Positions 26,806 through 36,646 of a stretch of DNA of 49,713 bases are shown here, piece by piece. The stretch comes from Xanthomonas bromi (GTDB taxonomy: Bacteria; Pseudomonadota; Gammaproteobacteria; Xanthomonadales; Xanthomonadaceae). The DNA is taken from the NCBI RefSeq assembly GCF_900092025.1, contig NZ_FLTX01000061.1, positions 1 to 49,713 of the forward strand, in the 5' to 3' direction. Position numbers and translations under genes: made by a program. The notes beneath the pieces are model-generated. The model was not told the origin of the DNA. It ran no database searches and was given only the letters and a program-made list of their open reading frames with translations. Each line of letters opens with the position of its first letter. Position 1 is the stretch's first letter.

Positions 26806-27508
26806 TCAGTCGGACACACTTGCCAACGCCGCTGCTTCGGCGTGAAGCGCGGTGGTGTCGAACAACGGCAGCTGCGCATCGGTGCTGTCGACCAGCAGCG
26901 AAATCTCGGTACAGCCCAGTATGGTCGCTTGCGCACCGTGCTGGCCGAGGTCGGCCATGACCTGGCGGAAGTACTCGCGTGATTCGGGCTTGATCAGGCC
27001 CTGGCAGAGTTCATCGTAGATCACGCGATGCAGTTCTTCGCGTGCCTCGGCCGGCGGTACCAGCACGTCCAAGCCGCGCGCTTGCAGGCGCGCGCGATAG
27101 AACGGCTGCTCCATGGTGAAGCGCGTACCGGGCAACCCGACCCGGCTGATGCCCGCTGCGGCCAGTGCGTCGGCGGTGGCATCGTGATATGCAGCAACGG
27201 CAATGATGTGGCGGACGTGATCGCGTCGGCCACGCAATGCATGGTGTTGGTGCACAGCACGATGAAGTCGGCGCCTCCCACCTGCGGCGCACGCGCTGCT
27301 GCCGCCATCGCGTGACCAGCGCCATCCCAATCGCCAGCATGCTGCAGCCGCTCGATGTCATGGAAATTGACGCTGTACAGCAGCAGCTTCGCCGGTGCAA
27401 GCCGGTGCATACATGGCGCACGCGCTGATTGATGATGCGGTAGTAGGGCAGGGTGGATTCCCAGCTCATTCCGCCGATCAAACCGATTGTCTTGCTTGGA
27501 ACCGGCAT
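26806..27508 (-). pseudogene. Aspartate/glutamate racemase family gene, two -1 frameshifts
   Basis: Three successive frames together make a full-length (about 234-residue) Asp/Glu racemase-like protein. It starts at ATG 27508 with MPVPSKTIGLIGGMSWESTL, then shifts near 27395, where LAPAKLLLYSVNFHD resumes in the next frame. That frame carries the first catalytic Cys in VLCTNTMHC. It shifts again near 27186 (LPLLHI to ATADALAAAGI). The last part holds the second catalytic Cys in ILGCTEISLL and ends at 26806. Both shifts fit single-base losses, CAC(T)CGGCG and ATC(G)ACGAT. Intact members interconvert L- and D-aspartate or related amino acids. The catalytic residues survive, so inactivation looks recent, or the shifts are sequencing errors. 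Confidence 0.85.
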
Positions 27509-27651
27509 GCGAACTCCATGACAGTGCAGCGGATGGCGGATCGCGGGATGTGCGGCGCACGGCCTGCACTGCGCATGAGAACCGCAGTGTCCGTCTGCAG
27601 TACCGACAACATGCATTCCAGACCATGCTCGGGCCAGCTCGGGATCTTCGC

Positions 27652-28560
27652 TCACTCGCCCGGCTTGGCGCCTTCTACCGGGGCGTGCGTGGCGGCGCGG
27701 CGTGCCAGCACGGTTTCGCGATGGGCGATGTAGACGTTGGCACCGATGATGATCGCCGCGCCAATGACGGTGTGGCGTTCGATCGCCTCGCCGAACAGCC
27801 ACCAACCCAGCAGCGCTACCAACGGCAGTTGCATGAAGCTGATCGGCTGCAATGCAGAGACTTCGCCCAGCTTGAGCGCGCGCGTCCAGAACAACTGCCC
27901 GGCGGTGCCGAAGATGCCGGTGGCCACCAACCACACCCAATCGATGCCCTGCGGCCAGGTCCATTGGAACAGCGCCGGAATCAGCGACATCGGCACCCAG
28001 AATACGTAGGTGTAGAACACCACCGTGTCGGAGTCGTCGCTGCGCGCAAGCTGTTTGATCTGGATCGCGACGATGGCGCTGATCACCGCAGCCAACAGCG
28101 CAATCAACAGGCCGGGCGTGAATGTTGACGAGCCTGGCCGCAAAATCACCAGCACGCCGATAAATCCCGCCGCCACCGCCAGCCAGCGACGTAGCCGCAC
28201 CTGCTCATGCAGCCAGATCACCGCCAGCACGGTGACGAACAACGGGGTGGCGTAGGAGAGCGAGATGGCCTGCGACAACGGCAGATGGCCGATCGCCCAG
28301 AACCCGCACAGCATCGAGGCCAGCCCAATAAGCGTGCGTGCCAGGTACTGGGGTAATTGCCGGGTGCGCGGCAGCGGCTTGCCTGGCCGCACGATCAACG
28401 GCAGCAATGCCAATAATCCGAAGGCATTGCGGAAAAACGCGATCTCGGTCGTCGCGACAGTGCTTGATGCCATGCGGATGGTGATCGCCATCAAGCCGAA
28501 GGCGCATGTACTGGTGAGCATCCATAGCGCGGCACGCCGCGACACCTGCGCTGGCGTCAC
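27652..28560 (-). CDS. EamA/DMT-family transporter
   Basis: A 302-residue membrane protein with about ten hydrophobic segments in two EamA repeats. Each repeat carries the usual pattern: [25 protein letters not shown] in the first and [24 protein letters not shown] in the second. DMT carriers export or import small metabolites; the substrate is unknown. The start GTG 28560 overlaps the murB stop (GTGA), giving tight coupling; the long in-frame extension upstream is murB shadow. It is the last intact gene of the DUF4190-methyltransferase-pyrD-murB-DMT chain. Confidence 0.88.
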   Translation of the reverse strand: MTPAQVSRRAALWMLTSTCAFGLMAITIRMASSTVATTEIAFFRNAFGLLALLPLIVRPGKPLPRTRQLPQYLARTLIGLASMLCGFWAIGHLPLSQAISLSYATPLFVTVLAVIWLHEQVRLRRWLAVAAGFIGVLVILRPGSSTFTPGLLIALLAAVISAIVAIQIKQLARSDDSDTVVFYTYVFWVPMSLIPALFQWTWPQGIDWVWLVATGIFGTAGQLFWTRALKLGEVSALQPISFMQLPLVALLGWWLFGEAIERHTVIGAAIIIGANVYIAHRETVLARRAATHAPVEGAKPGE

Positions 28561-29609
28561 CAATGCGCCCCGATGATGCGCGGTTCCGGTTCCAGGATCA
28601 CCGAATAGCGCTCGCGCACCGATTCGGCGATGCGTCGCGCAAAATCCAGCAACTGCGCGCCGGTGGCGGTGCCGTAATTCACCAGCACCAGCGCATGCTC
28701 GGGCGATACGCCGGCATCGCCTTCGCGCTTGCCTTTCCAGCCACATTGCTCGATCAGCCAGGCAGCCGACAATTTGCCTTGGCCTGCCTGTTCGCCGGGA
28801 TACACCGGCATGTCGGCAAAGCTGGCGTGCAACGCGGCAATCTGCTCGCTCGGCAGCAGCGGGTTCTTGAAGAAGCTGCCTGCATTGCCGAGCACATCCG
28901 GGTCCGGCAACTTGCGCCGACGGATATTGATCACCGCTTGCGCGACATCGGCCGCGCCTGCCAGTTCTGCACCCATGCTGGCCAGCTCTTCGCGGAGACC
29001 GGCATAGTCCAGCCGCAACTCGTGCAGCAGTGGCAGATTGAATTCCACTGCCACGATCAGGTAGCGCTCGGGTTGCTGCTTGAACACGCTATCGCGATAA
29101 CCGAACGCGCAGTCGGCCGCATCCAGCCGCACGAACTGCTGGCTGTGCCGATCGAAGGCTTCCACCATGTGGATGAAGTCGCCCACCTGTGCGCCGTACG
29201 CACCGATGTTCTGGATCGGGCAGGCGCCCACGGTGCCCGGAATCAAGGCGAGATTTTCCAGGCCCGACAACCCCTGCTGCAGCGCGTACAGCACCAGCGC
29301 ATGCCAGTTCACGCCGGCGCCGGCGCGGACGATGGCGTGGTCGGCATGGTGCGCAATGATCGCGGTGTCGCGGTTCTCGAAACACAGCACGCAGCCCGGC
29401 GGGTCGCCAGCCAGCAAGACATTGCTGCCACTGCCCAGCACCAGCAGCGATTCTCCCGCAATCTGCGGCGCTGCCAGCGCCTGCGGCAAGGCCTCGGGCG
29501 TGTGGACGCGGAGCAACCAGCGCGCAGTGGCCTCGACATGGAAGGTGTTGAGCGCGTGCAGCGGCGCATGTTCGCTCAGCCGCCAGCCGGCCTGCGTCGT
29601 ATCGCTCAT
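28557..29609 (-). CDS. murB: UDP-N-acetylenolpyruvoylglucosamine reductase
   Basis: A 350-residue FAD enzyme that reduces UDP-GlcNAc-enolpyruvate to UDP-MurNAc in peptidoglycan synthesis. The FAD domain shows [13 protein letters not shown] and [17 protein letters not shown]. The catalytic Ser is in [10 protein letters not shown], the Arg/Tyr pair in FGYRDSVFK and the late Glu in EPEPRIIG, as in type I MurB. Start ATG 29609 overlaps the pyrD stop (ATGA) and its stop overlaps the next start, so it is translated as part of a coupled chain. Confidence 0.96.
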   Translation of the reverse strand: MSDTTQAGWRLSEHAPLHALNTFHVEATARWLLRVHTPEALPQALAAPQIAGESLLVLGSGSNVLLAGDPPGCVLCFENRDTAIIAHHADHAIVRAGAGVNWHALVLYALQQGLSGLENLALIPGTVGACPIQNIGAYGAQVGDFIHMVEAFDRHSQQFVRLDAADCAFGYRDSVFKQQPERYLIVAVEFNLPLLHELRLDYAGLREELASMGAELAGAADVAQAVINIRRRKLPDPDVLGNAGSFFKNPLLPSEQIAALHASFADMPVYPGEQAGQGKLSAAWLIEQCGWKGKREGDAGVSPEHALVLVNYGTATGAQLLDFARRIAESVRERYSVILEPEPRIIGAHW

Positions 29610-30661
29610 AACGGCGACACCGCACCGCCGCTGGGTGCTTCGCGGCGGCGCCGGATTGCGTTGACGCATTCGCCGATGAGCGGCGGGCCGCGGTACACCA
29701 ACCCGCTGTAGCACTGCACCAGGCTCGCGCCGGCCGCCATCTTGGCCACCGCATCCGCGCCGGAATTGATGCCGCCCACCCCGATCAACGGAATCGATTC
29801 GGGCAGGCGCGCGCGCAAGCGCCGCAGCACCAGCGTGGATTGCGCCAGCAGCGGCGCACCGGACAGACCCCCGGCCTCGGCAGCCAACGGGTGATTGGCG
29901 ATCAGGGTGCGCGTCACCGTGGTGTTGGTGGCGATCACGCCATCCACCGCCACGTCGGCCAGCACGCGGGCGGCCGCGTCGATGTCGCGGTCGTTGAGGT
30001 CCGGCGCCACCTTCACCAGCATCGGTACGCGCTTGCCATGCTGCGCGCCAAGGGCTTCCTGTGTCTCGCGCAAATCGGAAATCAGGCGGCGCAGCGATTG
30101 TTCTTCCTGCAACTCGCGCAACCCGGCGGTATTGGGCGAGGAGATGTTGACCGTGATGTAGTCGGCCAGCGGATACACGCGTTCCATGCAGTAGCGGTAG
30201 TCGCTGGTGGCCTCTTCGTTGGGCGTGTCCTTGTTCTTGCCGATGTTGATGCCGAGCAGGCCTCCACGGCGGCGCGCGCGCTGCACGTTGGCGACCAGCG
30301 CATCCACGCCCAGATTGTTGAAACCCATGCGATTGATCACCGCCTGGTATTCGGGCAAGCGGAACATGCGTGGTTTCGGGTTGCCCTCCTGCGCGCGCGG
30401 CGTCACCGTGCCGATCTCGACAAAGCCGAAGCCCAGCGCAAGCAATGCGTCGATGTGCTCGCCATTCTTGTCCAGCCCGGCGCCGAGCCCCACCGGGTTG
30501 GGGAACATCAAGCCGAAGGCCGGCGTGGGCAACGGCACCGGTCGCTTGGCCAGCAGCGACGTGGTGCCGGTGCGGTAGGCGGTGTCGATGGAGCGCAATG
30601 CCAGCGCGTGGGCACGCTCTGCATCGAGAGAAAACAGGAAGGGGCGGGCAAGCGAATACAT
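29606..30661 (-). CDS. pyrD: Dihydroorotate dehydrogenase (quinone), class 2
   Basis: A 351-residue membrane-associated flavoenzyme that oxidises dihydroorotate to orotate with quinone as acceptor, in pyrimidine synthesis. The N-terminal helical extension ([20 protein letters not shown]) marks class 2 and binds the membrane. [23 protein letters not shown] and [15 protein letters not shown] (catalytic Ser) are present; the FMN phosphate region is [22 protein letters not shown]. Start ATG 30661 lies 5 bases after the methyltransferase stop. The stop overlaps murB. Confidence 0.97.
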   Translation of the reverse strand: MYSLARPFLFSLDAERAHALALRSIDTAYRTGTTSLLAKRPVPLPTPAFGLMFPNPVGLGAGLDKNGEHIDALLALGFGFVEIGTVTPRAQEGNPKPRMFRLPEYQAVINRMGFNNLGVDALVANVQRARRRGGLLGINIGKNKDTPNEEATSDYRYCMERVYPLADYITVNISSPNTAGLRELQEEQSLRRLISDLRETQEALGAQHGKRVPMLVKVAPDLNDRDIDAAARVLADVAVDGVIATNTTVTRTLIANHPLAAEAGGLSGAPLLAQSTLVLRRLRARLPESIPLIGVGGINSGADAVAKMAAGASLVQCYSGLVYRGPPLIGECVNAIRRRREAPSGGAVSPL

Positions 30662-30666
30662 GCGGG

Positions 30667-31440
30667 TCAGTTCAATGTCCCGGCGAAAACACGGGTTTGG
30701 TATTGAAAGTCGATCAGCCCATCGTGCGCATACGCATCGAACAGCGTGCGCAGCGCGGCGAGCATCGGGGAATGCCGTGGATCGTGCGCAAGCGGGGCAT
30801 ACGAGGACGACAGCAGGCGGCCACGCAAGCTGTCGAAATCCAGTCGCTGCACATTCGGGAAGCGTGCCGCCGCGCGGAAGCCCTCGCCGAACCACGTTTG
30901 CATGGTGGCATCGTCCTGGTAACGCTCGGCCACAGCCGAATAGTCGGTGCCGTAATCCAGCAACAGCTGCTCATAGCCGCGCAGGAACGCGGTGCTGTCC
31001 AGCTCGCGCGAGTTCCAATACACCGCCGCCAGCCCGCCGGGCTGCAGGATGCGCGCCCATTCGGCGCGCACGGCCTGCATATCGAACCAGTGGAAGGCCT
31101 GCGCTACAGACACCATGCCCACGCTGGCATCGGCCAGCCCGGTGGCTTCGGCGGTGCCGTCGATCGCCTGGAACTTGGGGAATTCCGCCAGCCATTGCAG
31201 CGCGGCTTCGCGCATGGCGGGGTTGGGTTCCACGGCGGTCACCGCATACCCGGCTTCCAGAAACAAACGACTGGAAATGCCGGTGCCGGCGCCGATATCG
31301 GCGACCGCCGTCGCTGGCGTCACGCCCAGTTCTTCATGCAGCCAGCGCAGCAACTGCGGCGGATAACTGGGCCGGTAGCGCACGTAGGCCGCCACGCGGT
31401 CGTTGAAGCGCTGGGCGGAGGAGGGCGCGGACGTGCTCAA
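30667..31440 (-). CDS. Class I SAM-dependent methyltransferase
   Basis: A 257-residue Rossmann-fold methyltransferase with motif [21 protein letters not shown] near residues 43-62 and the acidic end of strand 2 in [10 protein letters not shown]. Motif IV region is [12 protein letters not shown]. The overall pattern resembles the UbiE/Tam-like Methyltransf_11 group; the substrate is not predictable. The start is TTG 31440, overlapping the DUF4190 gene stop as TTGA; no in-frame ATG lies before the conserved fold, and sequence upstream is shadow of that gene. pyrD follows 5 bases later. Confidence 0.85.
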   Translation of the reverse strand: MSTSAPSSAQRFNDRVAAYVRYRPSYPPQLLRWLHEELGVTPATAVADIGAGTGISSRLFLEAGYAVTAVEPNPAMREAALQWLAEFPKFQAIDGTAEATGLADASVGMVSVAQAFHWFDMQAVRAEWARILQPGGLAAVYWNSRELDSTAFLRGYEQLLLDYGTDYSAVAERYQDDATMQTWFGEGFRAAARFPNVQRLDFDSLRGRLLSSSYAPLAHDPRHSPMLAALRTLFDAYAHDGLIDFQYQTRVFAGTLN

Positions 31441-31721
31441 CTGTTGGCCGCCGCAAGCCAGGCCATGCCACCGAAGAACAGCAGGAACAACGCAATTCCC
31501 ACGATCCACAGCGCCACCGCCAGCCAGCCCATGATCAGGCCACCGATGGCCAGACCGTCGCCATCCAGGCCCTGCGGGTTGCGGCGGATTTCCGCCCGCG
31601 CCAGATGCCCGGTGATGATGGCGCAGATGCTGCCCAGGAACGGGATCAGCGTCCAGCCGAGAATGCCTGCGACCAGGCTGACGATCGCCATGGCACTGGT
31701 CTGTCGAACGACAACGTTCAT
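31437..31721 (-). CDS. DUF4190 small membrane protein
   Basis: A 94-residue protein with two hydrophobic hairpins: AIVSLVAGILGWTLIPFLGS, then GLAIGGLIMGWLAVALWIVG. Between them lies the family motif TGHLARAEIRRNPQGLDGDG. DUF4190 proteins are small membrane proteins of unknown function. Two adjacent ATGs occur; 31721 is preferred because AAGGAG lies 6 bases before it, against 3 bases for 31724. It is the first gene of a tightly coupled chain running through the methyltransferase, pyrD and murB. Confidence 0.85.
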   Translation of the reverse strand: MNVVVRQTSAMAIVSLVAGILGWTLIPFLGSICAIITGHLARAEIRRNPQGLDGDGLAIGGLIMGWLAVALWIVGIALFLLFFGGMAWLAAANS

Positions 31722-32219
31722 CATGAACTCCTTGAAGGGCGGGCAGCGGAAGGCAGGCGCCGCACGATTATCCCAGAGCCGTCGGGCAAAAGGCGTGCCA
31801 TTTGCGGCGAAACGCAGTTGTGGGGGCTGGTTTGGTGGATGGGGGGCGCTGAAATCGCCGCTCGTGCGGGTAGGGCGTGTCATGCCCGTTGAGTCGAGTC
31901 TTGCCGGACATGCTGGCCGTCGGCGGCGCCGAACCGGCGCTGGGTGGCCTGGCCGGCAGGAGCCCAGCGGTGCTGCATAGCACCCGCGTTGTCCCCCTGG
32001 AGGCAAACGCTACGCCGCCGATGGGATGTTGCGTGCTCTGCACAGCACAGCATCGGTGAGTGTCGACCGCAGCCGCCGATGTTTCTGCACTTGCGTTGCC
32101 ACTGCGCTAATGAGAACCGGCGGATCGAGTGCGGCGCGTGTTCCGAACAGTCACCATCCTCATCTCGGCAACGCGACGCCACGCGCCGAGCCTGTGCCCG
32201 GCGCGCCTTGTAGGGTCGA
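31722..32219. other. Intergenic region, about 500 bases, no gene seen
   Basis: Lies between the DUF4190 gene start and the aldehyde dehydrogenase stop (both leftward). It must contain the promoter of the DUF4190-pyrD-murB chain, but no clear -35/-10 pair was recognised. Short open frames have no recognisable similarity. A short inverted repeat CGATC-AAA-GATCG overlaps the dehydrogenase stop near 32217-32229. Confidence 0.4.
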
Positions 32220-33752
32220 TCAAAGATCGAACTTGATGCCCTGGGCCAGCGGCAACGAATCGGAGTAGTTGATGGTGTTGGTCTGACGACGCATATACAC
32301 CTTCCACGCATCCGAGCCGGATTCGCGACCGCCGCCGGTTTCCTTCTCGCCACCGAACGCGCCGCCGATTTCCGCACCGGAGGTGCCGATGTTGACGTTG
32401 GCGATGCCGCAATCGCTGCCCGCAGCGGACAGGAACTTTTCGGCCGCCTTGAGGTTCTGGGTGAAGATCGAGGACGACAGGCCCTGCGGCACGCCGTTCT
32501 GCAGGTCGATCGCCTCGTCCAGCGTGCGGTACTTCATCACGTACAGGATCGGCGCGAAGGTCTCGTGCTGCACCACCGCGTCGCTGTTCTGCAGCCCGGT
32601 CACGATCGCCGGCAGCACGAAGTTGCCCGGGCGGTCGATCGCGGTGCCGCCCACTTCCACCGTGCCGCCAGCGGCCTTGGCCTTGGCGATCGAGTCGAGG
32701 AACTGCGCAACCGCGCCCTGGCTGTTGAGCGGGCCCATCAAGTTGGCTGGGTCGGTCGGGTCGCCAATCTTGCTGTCGAGCTGCTTGTACGCCTTGACCA
32801 GCGTGGCCAGCACGTTGTCGTAGATGGACTCGTGCACGATCAGGCGGCGGGTGGTGGTGCAGCGCTGGCCGGCGGTGCCGACCGCGCCGAACACGATGCC
32901 GGGAATCGCCAGCTTCAGGTCGCCGGTTTCGTCCAGGATGATGGCGTTATTGCCACCCAGTTCCAGCAGGCAACGGCCCAGGCGGTGGGCGACCTTTTCG
33001 GCGACCACACGGCCGATCTGGGTGGAGCCGGTGAAGCTGATCAGCGGGACGCGGGTGTCTTCGACCAGCTTCTCCGACAACGAGGTGCCGGCATCGTTGA
33101 TCAGGAAGAAGAGGTCCGGGAAGCCGGCTTCCTTCAGCGCCGCGTTGCAGATCTTCATCGTGGCGATCGCGGTCAGCGGCGTCTTGTTGGACGGCTTCCA
33201 GATGCAGATATCGCCGCAGATCGCCGCTAGGAAGGCATTCCACGCCCACACGGCCACCGGGAAATTGAACGCGCTGATGATCCCCACCAGGCCCAGCGGC
33301 TGGTACTGCTCATACATGCGGTGGCCGGGGCGCTCCGAGTGCATGGTGTAGCCGTAGAGCATGCGGCTCTGGCCGACCGCGAAATCGGCAATGTCGATCA
33401 TTTCCTGCACCTCGCCATCGCCTTCAGGCTTGCTCTTGCCCATTTCCAGCGCCACCAACGAGCCTAGCGCATCCTTGTGCGCACGCAGCGCCTCGCCACA
33501 CAGGCGCACAGCTTCGCCGCGACGCGGCGCCGGGGTGGTGCGCCACACTTTGAAGGCTGCCTGCGCGCGCTGGATGATCAGCTCGTAGTCTTCCGGCGTG
33601 GTGGCCTGCACATCGGCGATCACCGCATTGGTGGTCGGATTGAGCGGTTGCAGCACCCCGGCGCCGGTGGCCTGCGACCAGGTCGCCTCGCCGAGGTAGG
33701 TGCCGGAATTGGACGCGGCGAGGTCGAGCGCCTTAAGCAGGTCAGCGGACAT
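32220..33752 (-). CDS. ALDH7-type aldehyde dehydrogenase (aminoadipate-semialdehyde-like)
   Basis: A 510-residue NAD-dependent aldehyde dehydrogenase. The pattern matches the ALDH7/antiquitin group, whose bacterial members include L-aminoadipate-semialdehyde dehydrogenase of lysine breakdown. Catalytic Cys is in [14 protein letters not shown] (about residue 302) and the general-base Glu in [12 protein letters not shown]. Cofactor-binding segments are [25 protein letters not shown] and [10 protein letters not shown]. The C-terminus has [22 protein letters not shown], typical of ALDH7. ATG 33752 follows GGAGA at good distance. It is a single gene, not in an obvious lysine operon, so the physiological substrate is uncertain. 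Confidence 0.92.
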   Translation of the reverse strand: MSADLLKALDLAASNSGTYLGEATWSQATGAGVLQPLNPTTNAVIADVQATTPEDYELIIQRAQAAFKVWRTTPAPRRGEAVRLCGEALRAHKDALGSLVALEMGKSKPEGDGEVQEMIDIADFAVGQSRMLYGYTMHSERPGHRMYEQYQPLGLVGIISAFNFPVAVWAWNAFLAAICGDICIWKPSNKTPLTAIATMKICNAALKEAGFPDLFFLINDAGTSLSEKLVEDTRVPLISFTGSTQIGRVVAEKVAHRLGRCLLELGGNNAIILDETGDLKLAIPGIVFGAVGTAGQRCTTTRRLIVHESIYDNVLATLVKAYKQLDSKIGDPTDPANLMGPLNSQGAVAQFLDSIAKAKAAGGTVEVGGTAIDRPGNFVLPAIVTGLQNSDAVVQHETFAPILYVMKYRTLDEAIDLQNGVPQGLSSSIFTQNLKAAEKFLSAAGSDCGIANVNIGTSGAEIGGAFGGEKETGGGRESGSDAWKVYMRRQTNTINYSDSLPLAQGIKFDL

Positions 33753-33851
33753 GGGATCTCCTGGAAACGGTGGCGGTCGCGCGGCGGCAAAGCCTGCCTA
33801 CGACACGGGTAGCCTCCGATTTTAGCAGGCTCCGCCGTCCACCTAGCGGCT

Positions 33852-33879
33852 TGGCAATCGCAACGATCGTGCGACAATG
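33852..33879 (+). promoter_or_regulatory. Probable promoter of tRNA-Arg
   Basis: TTGGCA (33852-33857) and GACAAT (33874-33879) are 16 bases apart and end 9 bases before the tRNA 5' end at 33889, a normal position for a tRNA promoter. Confidence 0.55.
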
Positions 33880-33888
33880 CCGCCCTTG

Positions 33889-33965
33889 GCCCCGTAGCTC
33901 AGCTGGATAGAGCATCCCCCTCCTAAGGGGAAGGTCGCCCGTTCGAATCGGGCCGGGGTCACCAG
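33889..33965 (+). tRNA. tRNA-Arg (anticodon CCT)
   Basis: Starts GGCCCCGTAGCTCAGCTGG and ends CGGGGTC-A-CCA with an encoded CCA. The anticodon loop CTCCTAA gives anticodon CCT, reading AGG. The D and T arms (GTTCGAATC) are canonical. DNA composition changes just downstream, and a large two-partner secretion locus follows, so this may mark an island edge. Confidence 0.95.
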
Positions 33966-34184
33966 ATTGAGGTTGCGGTTTCCAAGCGCTCTGCGAATTT
34001 GTCAACCGTCAGATGCCGTGCTCCTGATGTGCAGATCGGCAGCAACTTGCTTCATTTGGCAGCGCCTGGCTCTACAGCGTCCTTATTCAAGCGCCTCCAG
34101 CGACCGATCCTCAACGCGCGTGCCACACCTCCGCTTGGTTGCCGTGCGTATCGAGGACCCAAACGAACAGGCAGAGGTCTGACG

Positions 34185-34367
34185 TCACCACGCTGTCTGA
34201 TACGCGGCGGCCTCAGCCTTTGGCTTGGTTAGGAGCGACTTCAGGTTGTCCACTTGGTAGTTAATGACTGGGGCTGTGGTGTCTTCGAACCTGGCTCTCG
34301 CATCGTCGTGAACCGTCCAGGCCGCTGGCGTCTCCGTACCGTTGGCGCTTGGTCCTGTATCGAACAC
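34185..34367 (-). pseudogene. Unidentified coding remnant
   Basis: A 60-codon leftward frame from GTG 34367 with a plausible amino-acid make-up, ending ...KSLLTKPKAEAAAYQTAW. Just upstream the sequence appears to continue in another frame (RYNREAAL) before a stop. This suggests the 3' end of a decayed gene. I do not recognise the family, and it may be spurious. Confidence 0.25.
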
Positions 34368-34664
34368 AGCGCCGCCTCACGGTTGTACCTCTATCCCAGC
34401 TGCGCTAGGCATCACTGTTGTGGCAGACGCGTGCTGTCAAAGGTGCCCTTGCCGCATTCTGAAATAGAGTGCAGGAGTTGCTAGGACGCAGTGTCATTCG
34501 GCGTTATTTTCACGAAAAATTAACGACTTTATCGAGCGCCTCATGGTTTTGTATGCCTTTATAGGCATCTTCAATATGTAATTTTACCGGCACGATGGTG
34601 GACGTTAGGCCTACAAGTCTCAGCTTTCTAAGGCCGGGAGGGCAATGAACTTGCTGATACCTCA

Positions 34665-34694
34665 TTTATTTTGTGATTTTAATCACAAAATAAA
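34665..34694. promoter_or_regulatory. Perfect Clp/CRP-type palindrome upstream of the TPS operon
   Basis: The core TGTGATTTTAATCACA (34672-34687) fits the CRP-family consensus TGTGA-N6-TCACA without a mismatch. It sits in a larger perfect palindrome with 14-base arms and a TT centre (34665-34694). It is about 180-200 bases upstream of tpsB. TAAAAT at 34691-34696 could be a -10, in which case the site would overlap the promoter and repress; if the promoter lies further downstream the site could activate. The likely regulator in Xanthomonas is Clp, whose DNA binding is blocked by c-di-GMP. Confidence 0.65.
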
Positions 34695-34875
34695 ATGTCT
34701 CGGGTTTTTCTTACAGGGTTTCCCCTACATGGCACGTTGACCGTTTCCTAACGTTCCCGCACAGTCGCTCCGCATTCCAGCGGGCTGAAGGGGTGTGCTG
34801 CCGTTTTGGTGGCCAGGCACGCTGATGCGAGTGACGGCGCGCAGCAGCGCGACCGCCGCACAGGGGGCAGGACAG

Positions 34876-36576
34876 ATGTGGATGCGATCAGCGCCATTGG
34901 CGCTGGCGGCTTGTCTGTGGGCAGTCGCCGGGCTAGCGGCTGCACAACAGTCGGTACCGACAACGCTGGATCGGCAGGAGCAATTGCGCCAAGCCGAGGA
35001 GATTCAGCGTCGCCAGGAGCAGGAGCGTCAGGCGCCCTTCGCCGGACCGCGCGAGGAAGCCGACCGCGTGGACGCGCGCAGCATCGTGCTACCCAAGGAA
35101 GACCTGTGTTTTTCGATCACCCTCGTGCGCCTGTCCGGTGCCGGCGATGACGCGGCGCGCTTTGCGTGGTTGTGGAAGTCCCTGCGCCGTTACGAAGGCC
35201 GCTGCATTGGGCGCGCGGGGATCGACATCATCCGGCGCCGCGCGTTGGATCAACTCGTCGCACGCGGTTTGGTCACCACCCGCATCGGCGTGCCGGAACA
35301 GGACCTGTCGCGCGGCGAACTGCGTTTCGAACTGATGCCCGGCCGCTTGCGTGAGGTACGCGTGGTGTCCGACACCGACGGCGCTCACTGGAAAACGGCA
35401 TTGCCGCTGCGAACGGGCGACTTGCTGGATTTGCGTGCCATCGAACAGGCGGTGGAGCAGTTCAAACGGCTGCCATCGCAGGACGCCAAGATCGATATTG
35501 CGCCGGGCGAAGCGCCGGGCGAATCGGATCTGGTGATCACCTTGCAGCATGGGCGGCGCTGGCGCGGCGTGGCCAATGCCGACGATTCCGGTGTGGAAGC
35601 CACCGGCCGAATGCAGGGTGGAGTGGATGTTTCGCTGGATAACCCGCTGGGTCTCAACGATCTGCTCAGCCTTGGCTACAGCCATGACTTGGCCACGCGC
35701 GATGAAGAACGCGGCACACGCGGCAACATCCTGAGTTACAACCTGCCCTGGGGATGGTGGACGTTCGCGCTGTCGGCATCGGCCTATCGCTATCACCAGC
35801 GCGTGGATGGGTTTTTGCAGACCTTCCAATCCAGTGGCGAGTCCAGCAACGCGCAGTTGGATATCCAGCGCGTGCTGCGTCGCGATGGCACCAGCAAGAC
35901 CTCGGCTGGTGTGGTGGTTGGCCGGCGGCGTGCACGCAGTTATCTGGATGGCGTGGAGATCGGCATCCAGCGCCGCGATACCAGCAGCGCGGAGTTCTAC
36001 TTCACGCATCGGCGCTATCTGGGCGCGATGCAGCTGGACGTACGTCTCGCGCATCGGCGCGGAACGCCATGGTTCAACAGCCAATGGACCGGCTACGATC
36101 CGCAGATCGGCTTCCCGACATTTCGCTACGGCGTGACCACGCTGGACGTGAGCACGGCTCTGCCGTTCAAGCTGGGCCCGGTGCCGATGGCGTGGGAAAG
36201 CAGCCTGCGTGCCCAGACCGCCGGCGAGCTGTTGCTGGGCTCGGAGTTCGTCACCATCGGCGGGCGTTTCAGCGTGCGCGGTTTCGACGGCGAAGCGACG
36301 TTGGGTGCCGAAAAAGGCGCGTATTGGCGCAATACCTTGAGTTTCCCGGTGCAGCAGATCGGGCTGACGCCCTATCTGGGCCTGGATGCCGGCCGTATCG
36401 ATGGCACCAGCGCCGCAGGGCTGCGCGGCCGCAGTTTGGTTGGCGGTGCGGTGGGCCTGCGTGGCGGTTGGTTCGGTGCCAGCGTCGATGCATTTGCTGG
36501 TTGGGCGATCCACCGCCCCGACGGATTTGGAAGTGCGCAGCCGGCCTACGGCGTGCGTGTGATCTACCAGTTTTGA
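34876..36576 (+). CDS. TpsB outer-membrane transporter (FhaC/ShlB/CdiB family)
   Basis: A 566-residue outer-membrane pore that exports the TpsA partner. A Sec signal (MWMRSAPLALAACLWAVAGLAAA) is followed by a Gln/Arg/Glu-rich stretch (LDRQEQLRQAEEIQRRQEQER) corresponding to the plug helix H1. POTRA domains follow (about residues 70-230), then a beta-barrel with the Omp85/TpsB motif VRGFDGE. The last residue is Phe after IYQ, as usual for BAM-inserted barrels. I prefer ATG 34876, with AGGA upstream, to GTG 34795 or ATG 34825, because it alone gives a clean signal peptide. tpsA follows after 70 bases. In X. citri the homologous pair is known as FhaC-FhaB. Confidence 0.92.
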   Translation: MWMRSAPLALAACLWAVAGLAAAQQSVPTTLDRQEQLRQAEEIQRRQEQERQAPFAGPREEADRVDARSIVLPKEDLCFSITLVRLSGAGDDAARFAWLWKSLRRYEGRCIGRAGIDIIRRRALDQLVARGLVTTRIGVPEQDLSRGELRFELMPGRLREVRVVSDTDGAHWKTALPLRTGDLLDLRAIEQAVEQFKRLPSQDAKIDIAPGEAPGESDLVITLQHGRRWRGVANADDSGVEATGRMQGGVDVSLDNPLGLNDLLSLGYSHDLATRDEERGTRGNILSYNLPWGWWTFALSASAYRYHQRVDGFLQTFQSSGESSNAQLDIQRVLRRDGTSKTSAGVVVGRRRARSYLDGVEIGIQRRDTSSAEFYFTHRRYLGAMQLDVRLAHRRGTPWFNSQWTGYDPQIGFPTFRYGVTTLDVSTALPFKLGPVPMAWESSLRAQTAGELLLGSEFVTIGGRFSVRGFDGEATLGAEKGAYWRNTLSFPVQQIGLTPYLGLDAGRIDGTSAAGLRGRSLVGGAVGLRGGWFGASVDAFAGWAIHRPDGFGSAQPAYGVRVIYQF

Positions 36577-36646
36577 CACGGATCGTGCAGCCAGCCCGCT
36601 GCGCGTTTGTTGATTGATGACGCCAATAAGCGGCGAGAGAGAAACG

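Larger units (their letters stand above)
33966..34875. other. AT-richer gene-poor stretch between tRNA-Arg and tpsB
   Basis: About 900 bases with clearly lower GC, mainly 34490-34740, than the backbone to the left. It holds a short leftward remnant (34185-34367), a small hairpin ATGCCT/AGGCAT (34553-34568) and a large perfect palindrome (34665-34694). No integrase gene is recognisable. A direct repeat of the tRNA 3' end was not found within the window. Confidence 0.55.
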
